Assembly: GCA_022925895.1 (NCBI GenBank)
Contig: JAKSYS010000002.1
Location: 62,001-126,000, forward strand
From: Fragilaria crotonensis
Taxonomy: Eukaryota; Bacillariophyta; Fragilariophyceae; Fragilariales; Fragilariaceae
DNA length: 64,000 bases
Direction: 5' to 3'
Shown here: positions 43,317-53,732 of the stretch, piece by piece
How positions within the stretch are numbered: position 1 is the stretch's first letter
How the letters are laid out: each line of letters begins with the position of its first letter
The notes under the pieces: generated by a model
Seen by the model: only the letters and a program-made list of their open reading frames with translations
Database searches by the model: none
What the model was told of the DNA's origin: nothing
Translations under genes and position numbers: made by a program

Positions 43317-43676
43317 GAATGCTGCGGGACTGTGATGCTACCCGGTACATGTACTACTACTACCTGCTAGCCTTGGCGCCTTGCGCGAGTGCGCGGACTG
43401 CCGGATTCGAGTAGTCGGACCTAAAGTCTACCGTAGTACCAGGACACTGTAGAGCTCTACGTATGTACCATACGTGAAGTCCGTGTGTCCCCAGTCCCCC
43501 AGTCCCAAATCCCGTCGTCCTCGTGGCAGGGCCAGGGAGTTGTGTGATGGACTTCACTTGGTGACAGGTGGAACTCTGAAGTTTGATTCTCACATCCATC
43601 ATCATCAAGCCATCACAATGGCGATAAGTCCAAGATAAACCAACGTGCAGGTATAATCAAGAAGAGCGCAAAAATC
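43317..43676. other. Spacer upstream of the thioredoxin-PUB-UBX gene
   Basis: 360 bp with some GTAC words; presumably promoter. Before the copia insertion this DNA was contiguous with the 107 bp upstream of the methyltransferase start, so it was once a divergent promoter region of roughly 460 bp. Confidence 0.5.
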
Positions 43677-45910
43677 ATGGTCCACACTCACAAAATTATG
43701 TCGCTAGCAACCCTGTTCATTTGTCTCTGTGCGTCAGGGGCACACCCATCGATATGGGGCACCCCTCACTGGAAAGTGCGAGGAGGAGAACAGGCCACTA
43801 CTGCCCTCGGGGACGACAAACCCCAATCACTAGACGAAAAAGTTCGCAATGCCATGCGAAAATTGGGTCTCAGTGCCCCGGCAATGCCACAGGAAGATGA
43901 ACCTGAAGGTGAAGAGTGTGAGGGCGGTGCGTGTCCACTGCCCACCGAAGAGAAAGTTACGACGGCAGCGGTCGAACAAGAAAGCGCTTTCGACATGGCT
44001 GTGCGCATCGCTTCAGATATGGGCGTCAACAAGGATCTGGCCATGGCAGCACTTGGCGCAACAGGAGAAATTTCCCCAGGGAGCGACCCCAAGTTGAACG
44101 AGGACGCTGCCAGGGCAATGATTCAACAGGAGCTGGACATTATTCAAGGTGTTCCTGATGACAATGAGGATGTCCAACAACTTGTTTCAGAAGGTCACGA
44201 GATCTTTTTGGCTCGAAGAGCACTGGCTTTTGCGGAAGGAAACATGCAAGACGCAAGAGCGATCCTTGTTGCTGATCAGATGGATGCCGAGGAGGAAAGC
44301 AGAGCGGAGAAGGAAGCACAAAAGGCAGCTGAGGAAGCAGATATTGAAGCTGCAGCGCGAGCCAAATTGAGAGACGAAGCTGCGGCCACGAAGAAGGCGC
44401 CGATGATGAAAAGTGTGAGCGTGGATGCAAACTTTGATCCAACTATTTCCGGATTAGGGGCTACTTCAACAAAACCTCAGTCACCTTCAGGAATCTCCCC
44501 TCCAAAACCTGCCCAAAAGTCAGAGGTAGTTTTTGAGGCCACCACTGCTCAAATTCAGGAATTAGTTCTCGAATCACCGGTTCCAGTTCTGTTAGATTGC
44601 TACGCTCCTTGGTGTGGACCTTGCAAGGCATTAACGCCCATTTTGGAAGATATCGCCATCAAGGGTGGAGGAGCGTTTCGTCTTGTCAAAGTCAACACTG
44701 ACAACGAGCGCCCCGTTTCTGCTGCACTCGAGGTCACAGCGCTTCCGACAATCTATGCTGTTCGCGATGGAAAGATTATAAATAGCTTCCAGGGGATGCC
44801 TTCTGGGGAGGAAATGATGAAGAACTTCTTGATGGGCCTGCTGATGCCTGGCGCTAAGCTGTTTCTGCAGAGGAAATGGCAAAGTACGATGAGTTATCGA
44901 CAAAGCTGGCCAAAACTGCTGGCGCTGCATCATTTTCCTTCTCGGCGCGCGAGCGCCTTCAGACTCGCATGGCCGTGCAGCTGGAAGCACTGGTCCAGGC
45001 ACATGGTGGCAACATGGCCGACGCGGAAGACTCGGCAAAAGTGGTCCGGTCGCTGATCTCTGGTGTCATTCGCGAACCATATTCTATGAAGTTCCGTCGA
45101 ATCAATTTGCAAAACAAAAAGGTAGCATCCTTGGTGGCAGCGTACCCGCCGTGTCTTGCAATCCTAAAGAGTGTTGGTTTCGGGATGGAAGCGAGTGGGA
45201 ATGCAATGGTGGCCGGATTGAACAAAAAGGTTGTCAACGTTTCACCACTTTCTGTAGCAAGAGACTGCGTTGACAAATGGATTGATAAGAATCGCCACAC
45301 AGTTGCAGCTGATTTGAGGAAGCGTAAGGACGAAGAAGAGCGAATGAAGCTGGCTGCCCTAGGAGCCGCTGTTGAAGACGAGGAAGAGGACGGCGATGGG
45401 GAGGCTAACGAGAACCCTGACGCAGTTACCCTGAAGGTGCGTTTCGAAGGAAAGAAAAAAATGCACAGCATAGAAATGCATGCGGACGATTCGCTGGGCA
45501 TGATCATCGGCAAGCTTCCTGTTACAATAAACGACGGGGAAGAATTTCAAATCACCTCTGTGGCAAAGAAGTTGATTGTCAAGTCTGTTGAGCGCGACAA
45601 GCTCGCACTAAGCTTGCGCTCACTTGGACTGACTCCAACCGCTGCGATTGTCGTCAAGATTGGAAGCCAAGCGAAGACGGAATCACCGTCGAGTCTAAAG
45701 GACAGAGTGGCCGCCAATAAGAACCTTAAGAAAGGTAGCCATTCCATGCATAGCATTGGCCTTTACGCCAAAGATGACAATGTCAAGGGGAATCTTGTCG
45801 ACGGCGGTGGGGGAGTCATGTATGAACAGGAGGTCACCGATGACGAAGACGAAGGGGCCGAGAATGTGGAAGAGCAAGCCGACCAGAGCCAGGAGAACGA
45901 CGAACAGTAG
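43677..45910 (+). CDS. Secretory-leader thioredoxin-PUB-UBX protein (candidate SELMA component; one frameshift)
   Basis: Frames 43677-44862 and about 44866-45910 join into one protein of about 744 residues if one T is restored in the TTT run at 44863-44865 (reading then passes through SAEEMAKYDE). Order: leader (MSLATLFICLCASGAHPSIW), acidic region with UBA-like helices, thioredoxin domain with intact APWCGPCK (about residue 312), a PUB domain (SGVIREPYSMKFRRINLQNK ... CLAILKSVGFGM), and a UBX/ubiquitin-like domain (VTLKVRFEGKKKMHSIEMHA), then an acidic tail. PUB and UBX domains bind the AAA ATPase CDC48/p97. Predicted cleavage leaves no aromatic +1 residue, which favours the periplastidal space or ER over the stroma. 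Confidence 0.75.
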
Positions 45911-46641
45911 TAGAGGATATCACGACGACTCTAGATACATAATTGAGTAGTGTATGGTGCATCAGTGCCAAAAATGTAACCCAGGTGTTAAGGCCTAGTC
46001 TTTGCCAGCGCTGGTTGTGTTATGAAGGCATTGGATTGTGACGGAAGTGGGATTGGTACCTATCTTGAAACAATGTGGCACGTGAATTGTTTAATTCCTG
46101 GTGGCCAAGGAGCAAGCCGCTCTCCCCACGACTTCCGATTGTGAGAGTGACACAGCGACCGCAACCATCGAAAACTGCGTTGCCAAGAGCCACACCATCC
46201 ATCTCCCTGCGACGCTCGAGACTGTTACGACATGATTTCTTTCCCCAACCCGTCTAACGCCATCAAAAACCTCTTTTGGACATCATGGTGGTATCCTCCT
46301 TTTTGCACCCCATCACAATTGTTGACTCCAAATCTAAGGCATTCCCGCCGATGTGTGCTACATGATCCACAAAATTCGTATGACATACAAGCAACTCCAA
46401 TTTGTTTCACCCTTCTTCCGTCTACGACGGGGGGAGCCCGTGTATGTCCCCTTATCGAGCCGGCCATGACCTCAAGAAGTGTACGGGAGTACTGAGTTCT
46501 ACTTTGTACTGGTACAGTGTACGGTATTTCTATTCTCAGAGGAGCAGTTCGTATGATAGGTAAAGTTGATGTGTAACTTAAATTAATTTGCAATATAATT
46601 TATATGGAGTCGATTTCTTTAGAAAAGCTCGATCGGCTCGA
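45911..46641. other. Spacer, no gene seen
   Basis: 731 bp after the thioredoxin-PUB-UBX gene. No gene-like ORF, RNA or repeat recognised. Confidence 0.5.
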
Positions 46642-46644
46642 TTA

Positions 46645-47440
46645 GAGCATCCCCAATCCCCACCCGTGGGGATATTTCTCGAACATTTGGGCTTTTAGCG
46701 TCATTTAGCGTCTTTTTTTGGAAATCGGCACACCACCGGTTGGGCCCGATGCCCGATGGACATTTTCGTAAAAGTTCATGGAATATCTTGGAATATAACG
46801 CTATTCATTCTGCCATATATGGCAGAATTAATATGATTTCTGCTTCCTGGCTATAAAATAGCGTTGCTCGATATGTCCTATTTGATCAACTCGATTCAAG
46901 ACTTTTGATCACGGTGACAACCCTCTAATTAGTTCAATTTTTATGTTATTTTATTCAACGCTGGATTCAGGCATGGTGCGCCATACTTTGTACTGTAGTA
47001 CAGTACTTGACTACGTTTCAAAATCGCAACAAAATTGACGTCGTTTGGGATGACAATGGCGACCTCATCGACCTAGTGATGATGTTGTTCTTCACACCAG
47101 GAGGTGATTTCACGCCTGAAAACGAAGTGCTTCATGAGCAAATCGTCGTTGCTGACAGGTGGATCCATTCTACAACCATGATGATGATCACATGATGATG
47201 ATAGAACGCGGGACCACGATGACGACGAAAGAATGAAATCCGAATATCGTACTGTACTCGTATACTGGTACTGAAGTATTCTACGGCGCACGGGTCCGCG
47301 CCCGTTTTTGAACCCAATAATAGCGTATCGGGTGGGAATTGGAGAAGTGATCGGACATATCGGAAATGTCCTAAATAAGCTTCTAAGGACGCTACTCAAA
47401 AAATAGCGTCCCAAAAAGACCCCGACGGGTGGGGATGCTC
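46645..47440. mobile_element. Non-autonomous TIR element, PIF/Harbinger-like
   Basis: A 796-bp segment with terminal inverted repeats GAGCATCCCCA.../...TGGGGATGCTC and a 3-bp target duplication TTA on both sides (46642-46644, 47441-47443). Subterminal copies of TAGCGTC occur inverted at both ends (46695-46710 and 47390-47410). TWA target sites with GC-rich TIRs are typical of PIF/Harbinger MITEs. No transposase frame inside. The TIRs are imperfect beyond the first 11 bases. Confidence 0.72.
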
Positions 47441-47443
47441 TTA

Positions 47444-48091
47444 GGGGACATAAGCGGCCTCCCGTATATGTCAAGATCTACTGTGCTATTGACGCGGTGT
47501 CGAGAACTACTGTATCTGATGGACAGTACACCACGCGCGACAGTACCAGTATCTCTGCTTTTTGTTCTGTTGATCATGAATTGCAGCATGGCAATGGTGT
47601 TGATTGGACTGCAGCTGCAACCAAGCGTACAGGACATTGAAGAATGAGGTCAAAAATGAAAAAGAAGATTAAAGATTCTTTTGTTGAAGGGTCAAACCAG
47701 TGGGATTGAATGGTTGTTCCTGGAAATGGTGGGATTAAGTATGTGGTGGATGGGATTGAATTATTACCAGACTCACAAGGATTGCATGATTGAAGGCTAC
47801 AAATGAGAACTTACCTTTGCATTGATGTTTATGGAGCAACAAAGCAGTCAGCTCACAATTAAAACAACTAAGATTTAGTACTGGACAAAATAGTACTGAA
47901 CATTAATACTACGGTATTTGAATCCGATAGTAATCAGATCGGAAATTGGAACCCGGAATTCTTAAGAACATCTATACTCACACCTTCACACTATTCCTAC
48001 GTTCACGATCCGAGTTCTTCCCACAACTATATCTAAGAAAGTAGAGACTTGTAATCTTTTTTTTGCTTGATTTGCTTCCTTTGCTTTTGTT
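47444..48091. other. Spacer, no gene seen
   Basis: 648 bp between the TIR element and copia element C. A-rich and T-rich patches, no gene or repeat recognised. Confidence 0.5.
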
Positions 48092-48406
48092 TGTTGTAAT
48101 ACCGTACTATCCGACTGTACGGAAGGCTTAAACCTGGTACATGGATGCTAGTAGTCGGATTCTAGCAACACTATTGATAGCAAAGCTAAAGTTGAACAAA
48201 CTTCACTTTGTTAACGGAATTGTTTTGAGAGAATGATCTCAAAGCTCTACTATTTTGCTAGTCGCCCACGTCCACACCTGCCTTTCTTCACTTCGTCTGC
48301 CCAGCACGTTACTCCTGTACTATTCTTGTTTAGTACGTCGGTAATCTCGTCGTCGTTTGTCCCGTCAGTCCCGCGGCCGGCAGCTTGCTCCACTGTACTT
48401 CCAACA
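48092..48406 (-). repeat. 3' LTR of copia element C
   Basis: 315 bp, begins TGTTGTAATACCGTA on the plus strand and ends CTTCCAACA. Matches 52935-53345 with scattered differences and lacks the 89-bp extra segment of that copy. Confidence 0.85.
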
Positions 48407-50041
48407 CGCTCCTCGAGCGTCGAAGTTGGGTCCAGGGCCAACGAGTCGACGTGTTCGTAGCCTAGTAGGACGTCGCAAAACTTGGTAAACAATGCACCTT
48501 GTAACGGCTTAGTAAAGAAGTCCGCCAGCATCTGTAACGTAGGGCAGTGTCGAATTTGAATGCCGTTCGACTCCGTCCGATCCTTGATCCAGAAGTATCT
48601 GATGTCAATGTGCCTTGATCTGGGTCCAGCCGAGGATCGCCCATTCTTTTCCATCTTCATGGCACTCTCATTATCTTGTTCCAAGTAGTTTTCCTTGAGA
48701 TCGTAACCTTGTGCCTTCAAAAACATCTTCACCCACATCGTGTTGGTAGATAATTGCTGGCTCCGACGAGCTCCGCTTCGGTTGAGCTTTTTGTGTTCAG
48801 TTTCTGCTTCGTTGATTTTGGTATGAAACCACCGGTTCCTAAAGACATTATCCCGCCGGTGTGGCTCCGCATGTCGGGGTGTACCGCGTACGACGCGTCT
48901 ACCCATGTTCGTAGCTTGCCCATGCGGTCTGCTCCGAGCGTGTATTCAAGGTCAATTGTGCCTTTTAAGTACTCCAATACCCGTCGTAGTTTGCTTTGAT
49001 ACTGCTCCGTACTCTTCGAGACTCTGGTACACAGAAAACCGATAGTCGGCAATATGTCCATTCATGCGCGGATCGACACATAGAGTAACTTCGCCACGAT
49101 CCTGTGAAACGTTTCCGCCGCTCCTTTCTTCAAAGGTGTCGATGTTTGATCAACCTCGAAAAGGATACTTCTTGCTGGCGTGCTTGCCTCGCATCTGATG
49201 TCCAGGCCGCACTCGTCAATCGCCTCCGTCAGGTACCTCTTCATGCTAATTACTGCGGTACCCTTGTCGGTGTATTTGATGTTCATCCCGAGAAAAACGT
49301 GTTCTCTTCCCCGGGTTACCGTCATCTTTCCGAACTGTTCCTCCAGTTTGTTGATGATCATTGTTACCACTTCGGGGTCCTCGTGCGATATCTTGGTATC
49401 GTCTACGTACCATGCAACGGTGCATTGCTTTCCTCCGATCATGCAATTTGCTACGCAGGAGTCGTACGGATTCAACACAAAACCCATCCCTTGCAGTGAC
49501 AAATAAAAACATCTTGTACCACAGCAGAGCAGACTTCACGCATCCGTAGATTGCTTTGATCAGCCGTACGTACAGTACTTTGATTCCCTTCTCGATAACC
49601 ACTAATTTAGTATGACTTGGGTTAAGCTTGCACAAAATATCCACCAATTCTCCAGTGAACTTCATGATGACAAAATCATCCATGTAGGCTTTGAGATACG
49701 CGCCAACTACGTCTCGGCGTTCGTACGCGGCATCAGTGATTATGGACAACAGTAGCGCGTCTGACGACACCGTTGGCGAGGCCGTTTCTGACTTGTCGCT
49801 CATATAGAGACCTTTGTACACTTCCGTCGGCTACAGTGCGCCCCCTTAGGATGCCGTTTTGCTTTTCCTTGATGAGGTTGATGACCCGGAGTGCACCCTT
49901 TCGTTGTTCTGCGGTCAGTAGCTTCGAGTCGACTGCTTCGTACACGCTCAACGTCACAAACTGGGCAAACTCCTGCATGAGTGCCTCCTCGGCTGCTCTT
50001 CCGTGTTTCTTAATGCCTGCTTTTGCAGTCATTTGTGTCAT
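48250..50041 (-). pseudogene. Copia element C: reverse transcriptase and RNase H (broken)
   Basis: Frames 49733-50041, 49246-49821, 49062-49502, 48729-49061 and 48250-48906 follow each other with shifts. Visible parts: KHGRAAEEALMQEFAQF, KEKQNGILRGRTVADGS (fingers), RRDVVGAYLKAYMDDFVIMK, AIYGCVKSALLWYKMF, WYVDDTKISHEDPEVV (intact YVDD), TWVDASYAVHPDMRSHTGG, KSSTEAELVGASNYL, EQDNESAMKMEKNG and LADFFTKPLQG. These are the copia reverse transcriptase and RNase H landmarks. The last frame runs into the LTR. At least four frame breaks. Confidence 0.88.
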
Positions 50042-50870
50042 GACGAAGCCGTATACTCGCTACTTGCTGAATGGCGGCAACAATGACCGCGTGCTGTGTC
50101 AACTGCGTGGGCGGGTAGTAGAACTTTCCGTCGTGTAGGTTGTCCATCGCCTCGTTGTTAAATCGGGCCGTCGGTGCCTGGCCCCGGTGTCGTAGATTGT
50201 ATGGCCGGGCATCGTCACCGTCGTGGGTTTCATTTTCGGCGTTTGGATCGATGTGTCCGACGGGCTCGTCCTCGGGTACTCCTTCTTGTTCATTGTGCGC
50301 TTCGTCGTTGTCGTACAATCCTTCGTCGCCGCGCGCTTCTTCATCGTCGGCGTACGCTCCTTTGGCGTCGTGCGCTCCTTCATCGTCGTAAGCTCCTCCG
50401 ACGTTGTACACTCCTTCGTTGGTATCGTCTTCGTACGCTCCTCCGTTTGAGTCGTCGTCTGTTCGCACCCTGTCGTTTGGAGTATTGTTTTCGTCTTCGT
50501 GTGAATGGTCGACAGTGGCGTCGTCGGCGTCGTCGTCGTGGTCTTCGACGGCCGGTTGTGCTGCGTCGTTTTCAATCAACCAAGGGGGGTCGTCATCGTT
50601 GGGATCGTGTCGTGGGTTCACGTCCTCATCTGCTCCTTCTTGAGCTAGTAAGGCGACAAGGTTGTCCTCGGGCTCAATAAAAAGGCCGTGTGCTGCGGCA
50701 TCGTCGAGGAGGTCTGCTGCAGCAGCATCAGCGTCTAATGGGTCGAAGTTGTCGGGGGCAAACACATCCGCTGGGGCGTTCCGTGGTAATGTGAAGTCAC
50801 GGTCGTACTCAGACTCGTCGATTTGTTGGTCAGGACGCCATTCAACTACTAGTCCACGCTCCTGGATCAA
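50042..50870 (-). pseudogene. Copia element C: acidic linker before reverse transcriptase
   Basis: A frame (50010-50870) rich in Asp, Glu, Asn and Ala encoded by GAT/GAC-type repeats, ending in ARPYNLRHRGQAPTARF, a motif that precedes reverse transcriptase in many copia Pol proteins. The repeated codons create long ORFs in other frames that are not genes. Confidence 0.7.
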
Positions 50871-51248
50871 GGGTTGTTCGTCCTGCCTCGATGCCGAGTG
50901 CGTGTACGCGCGCGATGGCTGTGTCGGTCATCGGGAGCTCTGTCCATTGGTGTCGCGAGATCTTTGCGCCAGTGGAGAGCGACATGAAACTGTAGTCGCC
51001 ATGTGAATTCTCAGAGGGACCGAGCGCGATTGCGCCCATGGAACGGGCGTGCGTGCTGGTGTTGGTTTTTTTCGTGCGTGCTGGTGTTGGTTGGATTGCA
51101 TCTTTGAACACCTGCACATAGCTAGGTGCCGAACTCCAAACGCATCTTGTTGAAATCAGGCGGGGAATGTCCCCTGACAATTGCAGCTGGATTCATGTCT
51201 GCGAATATGCCATGCTTCCACAGAAAATGGTTTAGGCAATGCACGGCG

Positions 51249-52143
51249 TCATCGACCATGTGGCGTATCATCAACTTGGGAAGACGCTCGAACGGCAAGC
51301 CATAGACGCATGTGGCTGCGCAGTCGCTCGTTGATCGTACGCACCGATCGCTCGATTTCGCCCACGTGACTATCCGTTGGTACGATGTTCATTTCGACTG
51401 GACGTATTTCTTCGCGGATGCATTCGAATTCGCTGTCGGCATGTATGTCGCACACTTTAAAACCGCGAGACTGCTGCTTCATTTTTATAACAGCACGTGT
51501 GGCTTGTTCTAGGATGATGGCTTTGCCACGATCTGGCACTTTTTGGACCGTGCGGAAACAGATGCCGCGTGAAATGCCGCGGTAAAACGGTATGCCCTGT
51601 ACGAAGAAGAAATCCATACAAAGCGTCACCTGTCGATGGTGTTCAAGTATTGGGGGAGGAATCGGTACAGCTTCGAAAGTTGGCATGCAAGGAGCAGCCG
51701 TGGCTCGTGTAGTCTTTCCTTTGAGTACTGCATTGTCTGGTCCGTATATGACGAGGGCACGCTTCGCATCGTTCGGTGTGATTGGACAGTTTCTGATGAG
51801 GGTTCCTTCGTAGTATGGAGTCAAACTCGACCTCATCGAGTCTTCCTATGTTGCGGTATAGTTCTCGGGCAGCGTCGGCCGCCTTGACTTCGCGTCGCAA
51901 AAACAACTTCTTTTGTTCAACTACAGTCGACAAAATGGAATAGCCGGTAACAATTTTGTTAGTAATGTTAGGGTTGTACACATGTAATCCGGACTCGTGT
52001 TCTGCAAACTTCATTACCAATCCATCGAGCCGGTGAACGAAAAGTGCAGGCTTGTTGTGAGGCGAGAGTCCATAGTGATGCGACAAACTTTTCGCACATC
52101 TGCGAGCGACAGAATGATGGCAATCGACTTGCTGTTGAACCAT
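51249..52143 (-). pseudogene. Copia element C: integrase (broken)
   Basis: Frames 51643-52143 and 51249-51836. The first has GYSILSTVVEQKKLFLRREV and AARELYRNIGRLDEVEFDS, the second NDAKRALVIYGPDNAVLKGK, VTLCMDFFFVQGIPFY (first Asp), DIHADSEFECI (second Asp) and SHVGEIERSVRTINERLR (Glu), the DDE integrase core of this copia lineage. 50871-51248 between it and the linker carries only scraps of the C-terminal integrase part. Confidence 0.85.
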
Positions 52144-52233
52144 ACTTCCCCAAGGTTTGGGAAGTTGCCAATCATGTTCGAGTCTTGATGGCCCCCGTTT
52201 GTGAGGCAGTGCCCTTAGCGTACGTTTACCGCG

Positions 52234-52854
52234 TCAAATGTTTGATAGCCTGGCCGGGTTTCGGAACACCGAGATCGTGGATTGCAAGTCCAGAAGAATC
52301 CAACTCGGATCGATGCCGCTATCGCCTGATTGCGCGAGCATGAAAGCGTACTGCTGCGTGAGTGTAGTTCCTGACGCTGCGGCTCCGCTGGGACACTCTC
52401 CGGCGTAGTGACCGTATCCTTGGCACCCTCCGCGACACGTGACGCCTGGGTGTACCACCCCGTCCGTGCCTGCGACGGATGCCGCCACTCGTTCGGCGTA
52501 CGTGGCACCTTGTTGCATAAAGGTCTACGCGCTGGTGTCCGAGCCAGTGGTGCGATTCGTCAGTCCGGCGCTCCTTGTTGTCGATCTGTGTGTCGAGGTA
52601 ACACTTGGTCTCGTACCCTGTCTGTAACGGTCACTCTTCGTTCGTTTTTTGATGTCCCGCTTGTCCCACCGTGCGAGCCAGTTTGCTGGTCGTTTGATTT
52701 TCTTGTTGATGATCCGCACTCGATCTCCTCTCGTTAGGTTCTTGGCTTGTGGTGGCATCGGTGTTGTTGGTAGTACGGTAGCGACTACTTCCTGCGCTCG
52801 TCTTTCGCGCAGTTTGGTTTCCACTTGACTAACTCTGACCTTCAGTGATCTCAA
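52234..52854 (-). pseudogene. Copia element C: gag end, zinc knuckle and protease (broken)
   Basis: Frame 52525-52854 has a coiled-coil-like start and LTRGDRVRIINKKIKRPANW, a basic SH3-like stretch. Frame 52234-52518 has CRGGCQGYGHYAGECP (C-X3-C-X4-H-X4-C) and SWILLDLQSTISVF at the protease position: a D-x-Q-S-T motif in place of D-T/S-G. The upstream gag core seems to be missing, so the element is internally shortened. Confidence 0.7.
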
Positions 52855-52934
52855 CTGGTTAACCAGGCTGTTGATGTCTCAACCCCTCTATCATGTACGT
52901 CTGTTAGTTCTCGTATCGTTTTCTCTCAAAACAA

Positions 52935-53345
52935 TGTTGTAATACCGTAGTATCCGACTATACGGAAGGTTTAAACCTGGTACGTGGATGCTAGTCGGAT
53001 TCTAGCGACACTATTGATAGCAAAGATAAAGTTGAACAAACTTCACTTCTTTAACGGAATTGTTTCAAGAGAATGATCTCTTGAAACAACAATCTTATTC
53101 TCGCTCTACTATTTCGCCAGTCGCCCACGTCCACACCTGCCTTTCTTCACTACGTCTGCCCACGTTACTCCTGTATTCTTGTTTAGTACGTCCGGGGTAC
53201 ACTCACCGGCCTTGACAAAAGACCGGCGGCAGTGCAAACCCAATAATTAGGTTTGATTTATTTATTCTTGTTTAGTACGTCGGTAATCTCGTCGTCTGTC
53301 CCGTCAGTCCCGCGGCCGGCAGCTCGCTCCACTGTTCTTCCAACA
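52935..53345 (-). repeat. 5' LTR of copia element C with internal 89-bp addition
   Basis: 411 bp. Compared with the other LTR it carries an 89-bp addition: a second copy of the 19-bp word TATTCTTGTTTAGTACGTC (53174-53192 and 53263-53281) flanking 70 bp (53193-53262) that contains two small inverted repeats (CCGG...CCGG and AAACC...GGTTT). Confidence 0.82.
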
Positions 53346-53732
53346 ATGTAGTATGTAGGATAGCGCTTCGGTCGGACTTGGCCGGAGATGTGTTTTTAGG
53401 ACAGGTTATCGCACTGTCACTTCCGTAGACCTTGCAGAGACTCGTATACTACTAGCCTTGGGTAGGTCTACTAGTATTTCTTGCACGTACCATGCAATCT
53501 TGTAAAATCTTGTGTTTATGTACTGTATATGTGCATCATTGCGCCGATATTGGTGTCCCAACTCCGAACAAGTATATCTTCTGTATTCTCAATTCTCAAC
53601 ATGCTCGTTTGCCATAATGCATCCAAACTTCCTGAAAGTTATTGGAATGCATAGATCACTGAGTTTGCCGTGGTTATTTGTGTTTGATCAACACAACATA
53701 AGATTTTAGCCAGCCCCCGCCGCTCTGTATTC
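53346..53732. other. Spacer, no gene seen
   Basis: 387 bp between copia element C and the ATPase pseudogene; nothing recognised. Confidence 0.45.

Larger units (their letters stand above)
48092..53345 (-). mobile_element. Ty1/copia-type LTR retrotransposon C (older, degraded)
   Basis: A 5,254-bp element of a different copia lineage. LTRs (48092-48406 and 52935-53345) have canonical TGTTG...CAACA ends but differ by many substitutions and indels, and I find no target duplication (flanks TTGTT and ATGTA), so the insertion is old or recombined. Minus-strand order: gag-like region, zinc knuckle, protease, integrase, acidic linker, reverse transcriptase, RNase H. All frames are broken. Confidence 0.88.

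Noticed and set aside
50099-50680. Long overlapping ORFs on both strands across the acidic linker of element C
   Set aside because: They are by-products of GAC/GTC-type codon repeats; only the frame ending in YNLRHR fits a copia Pol protein.
48087-53350. Target duplication for copia element C
   Set aside because: Flanks TTGTT and ATGTA do not match; no duplication claimed.
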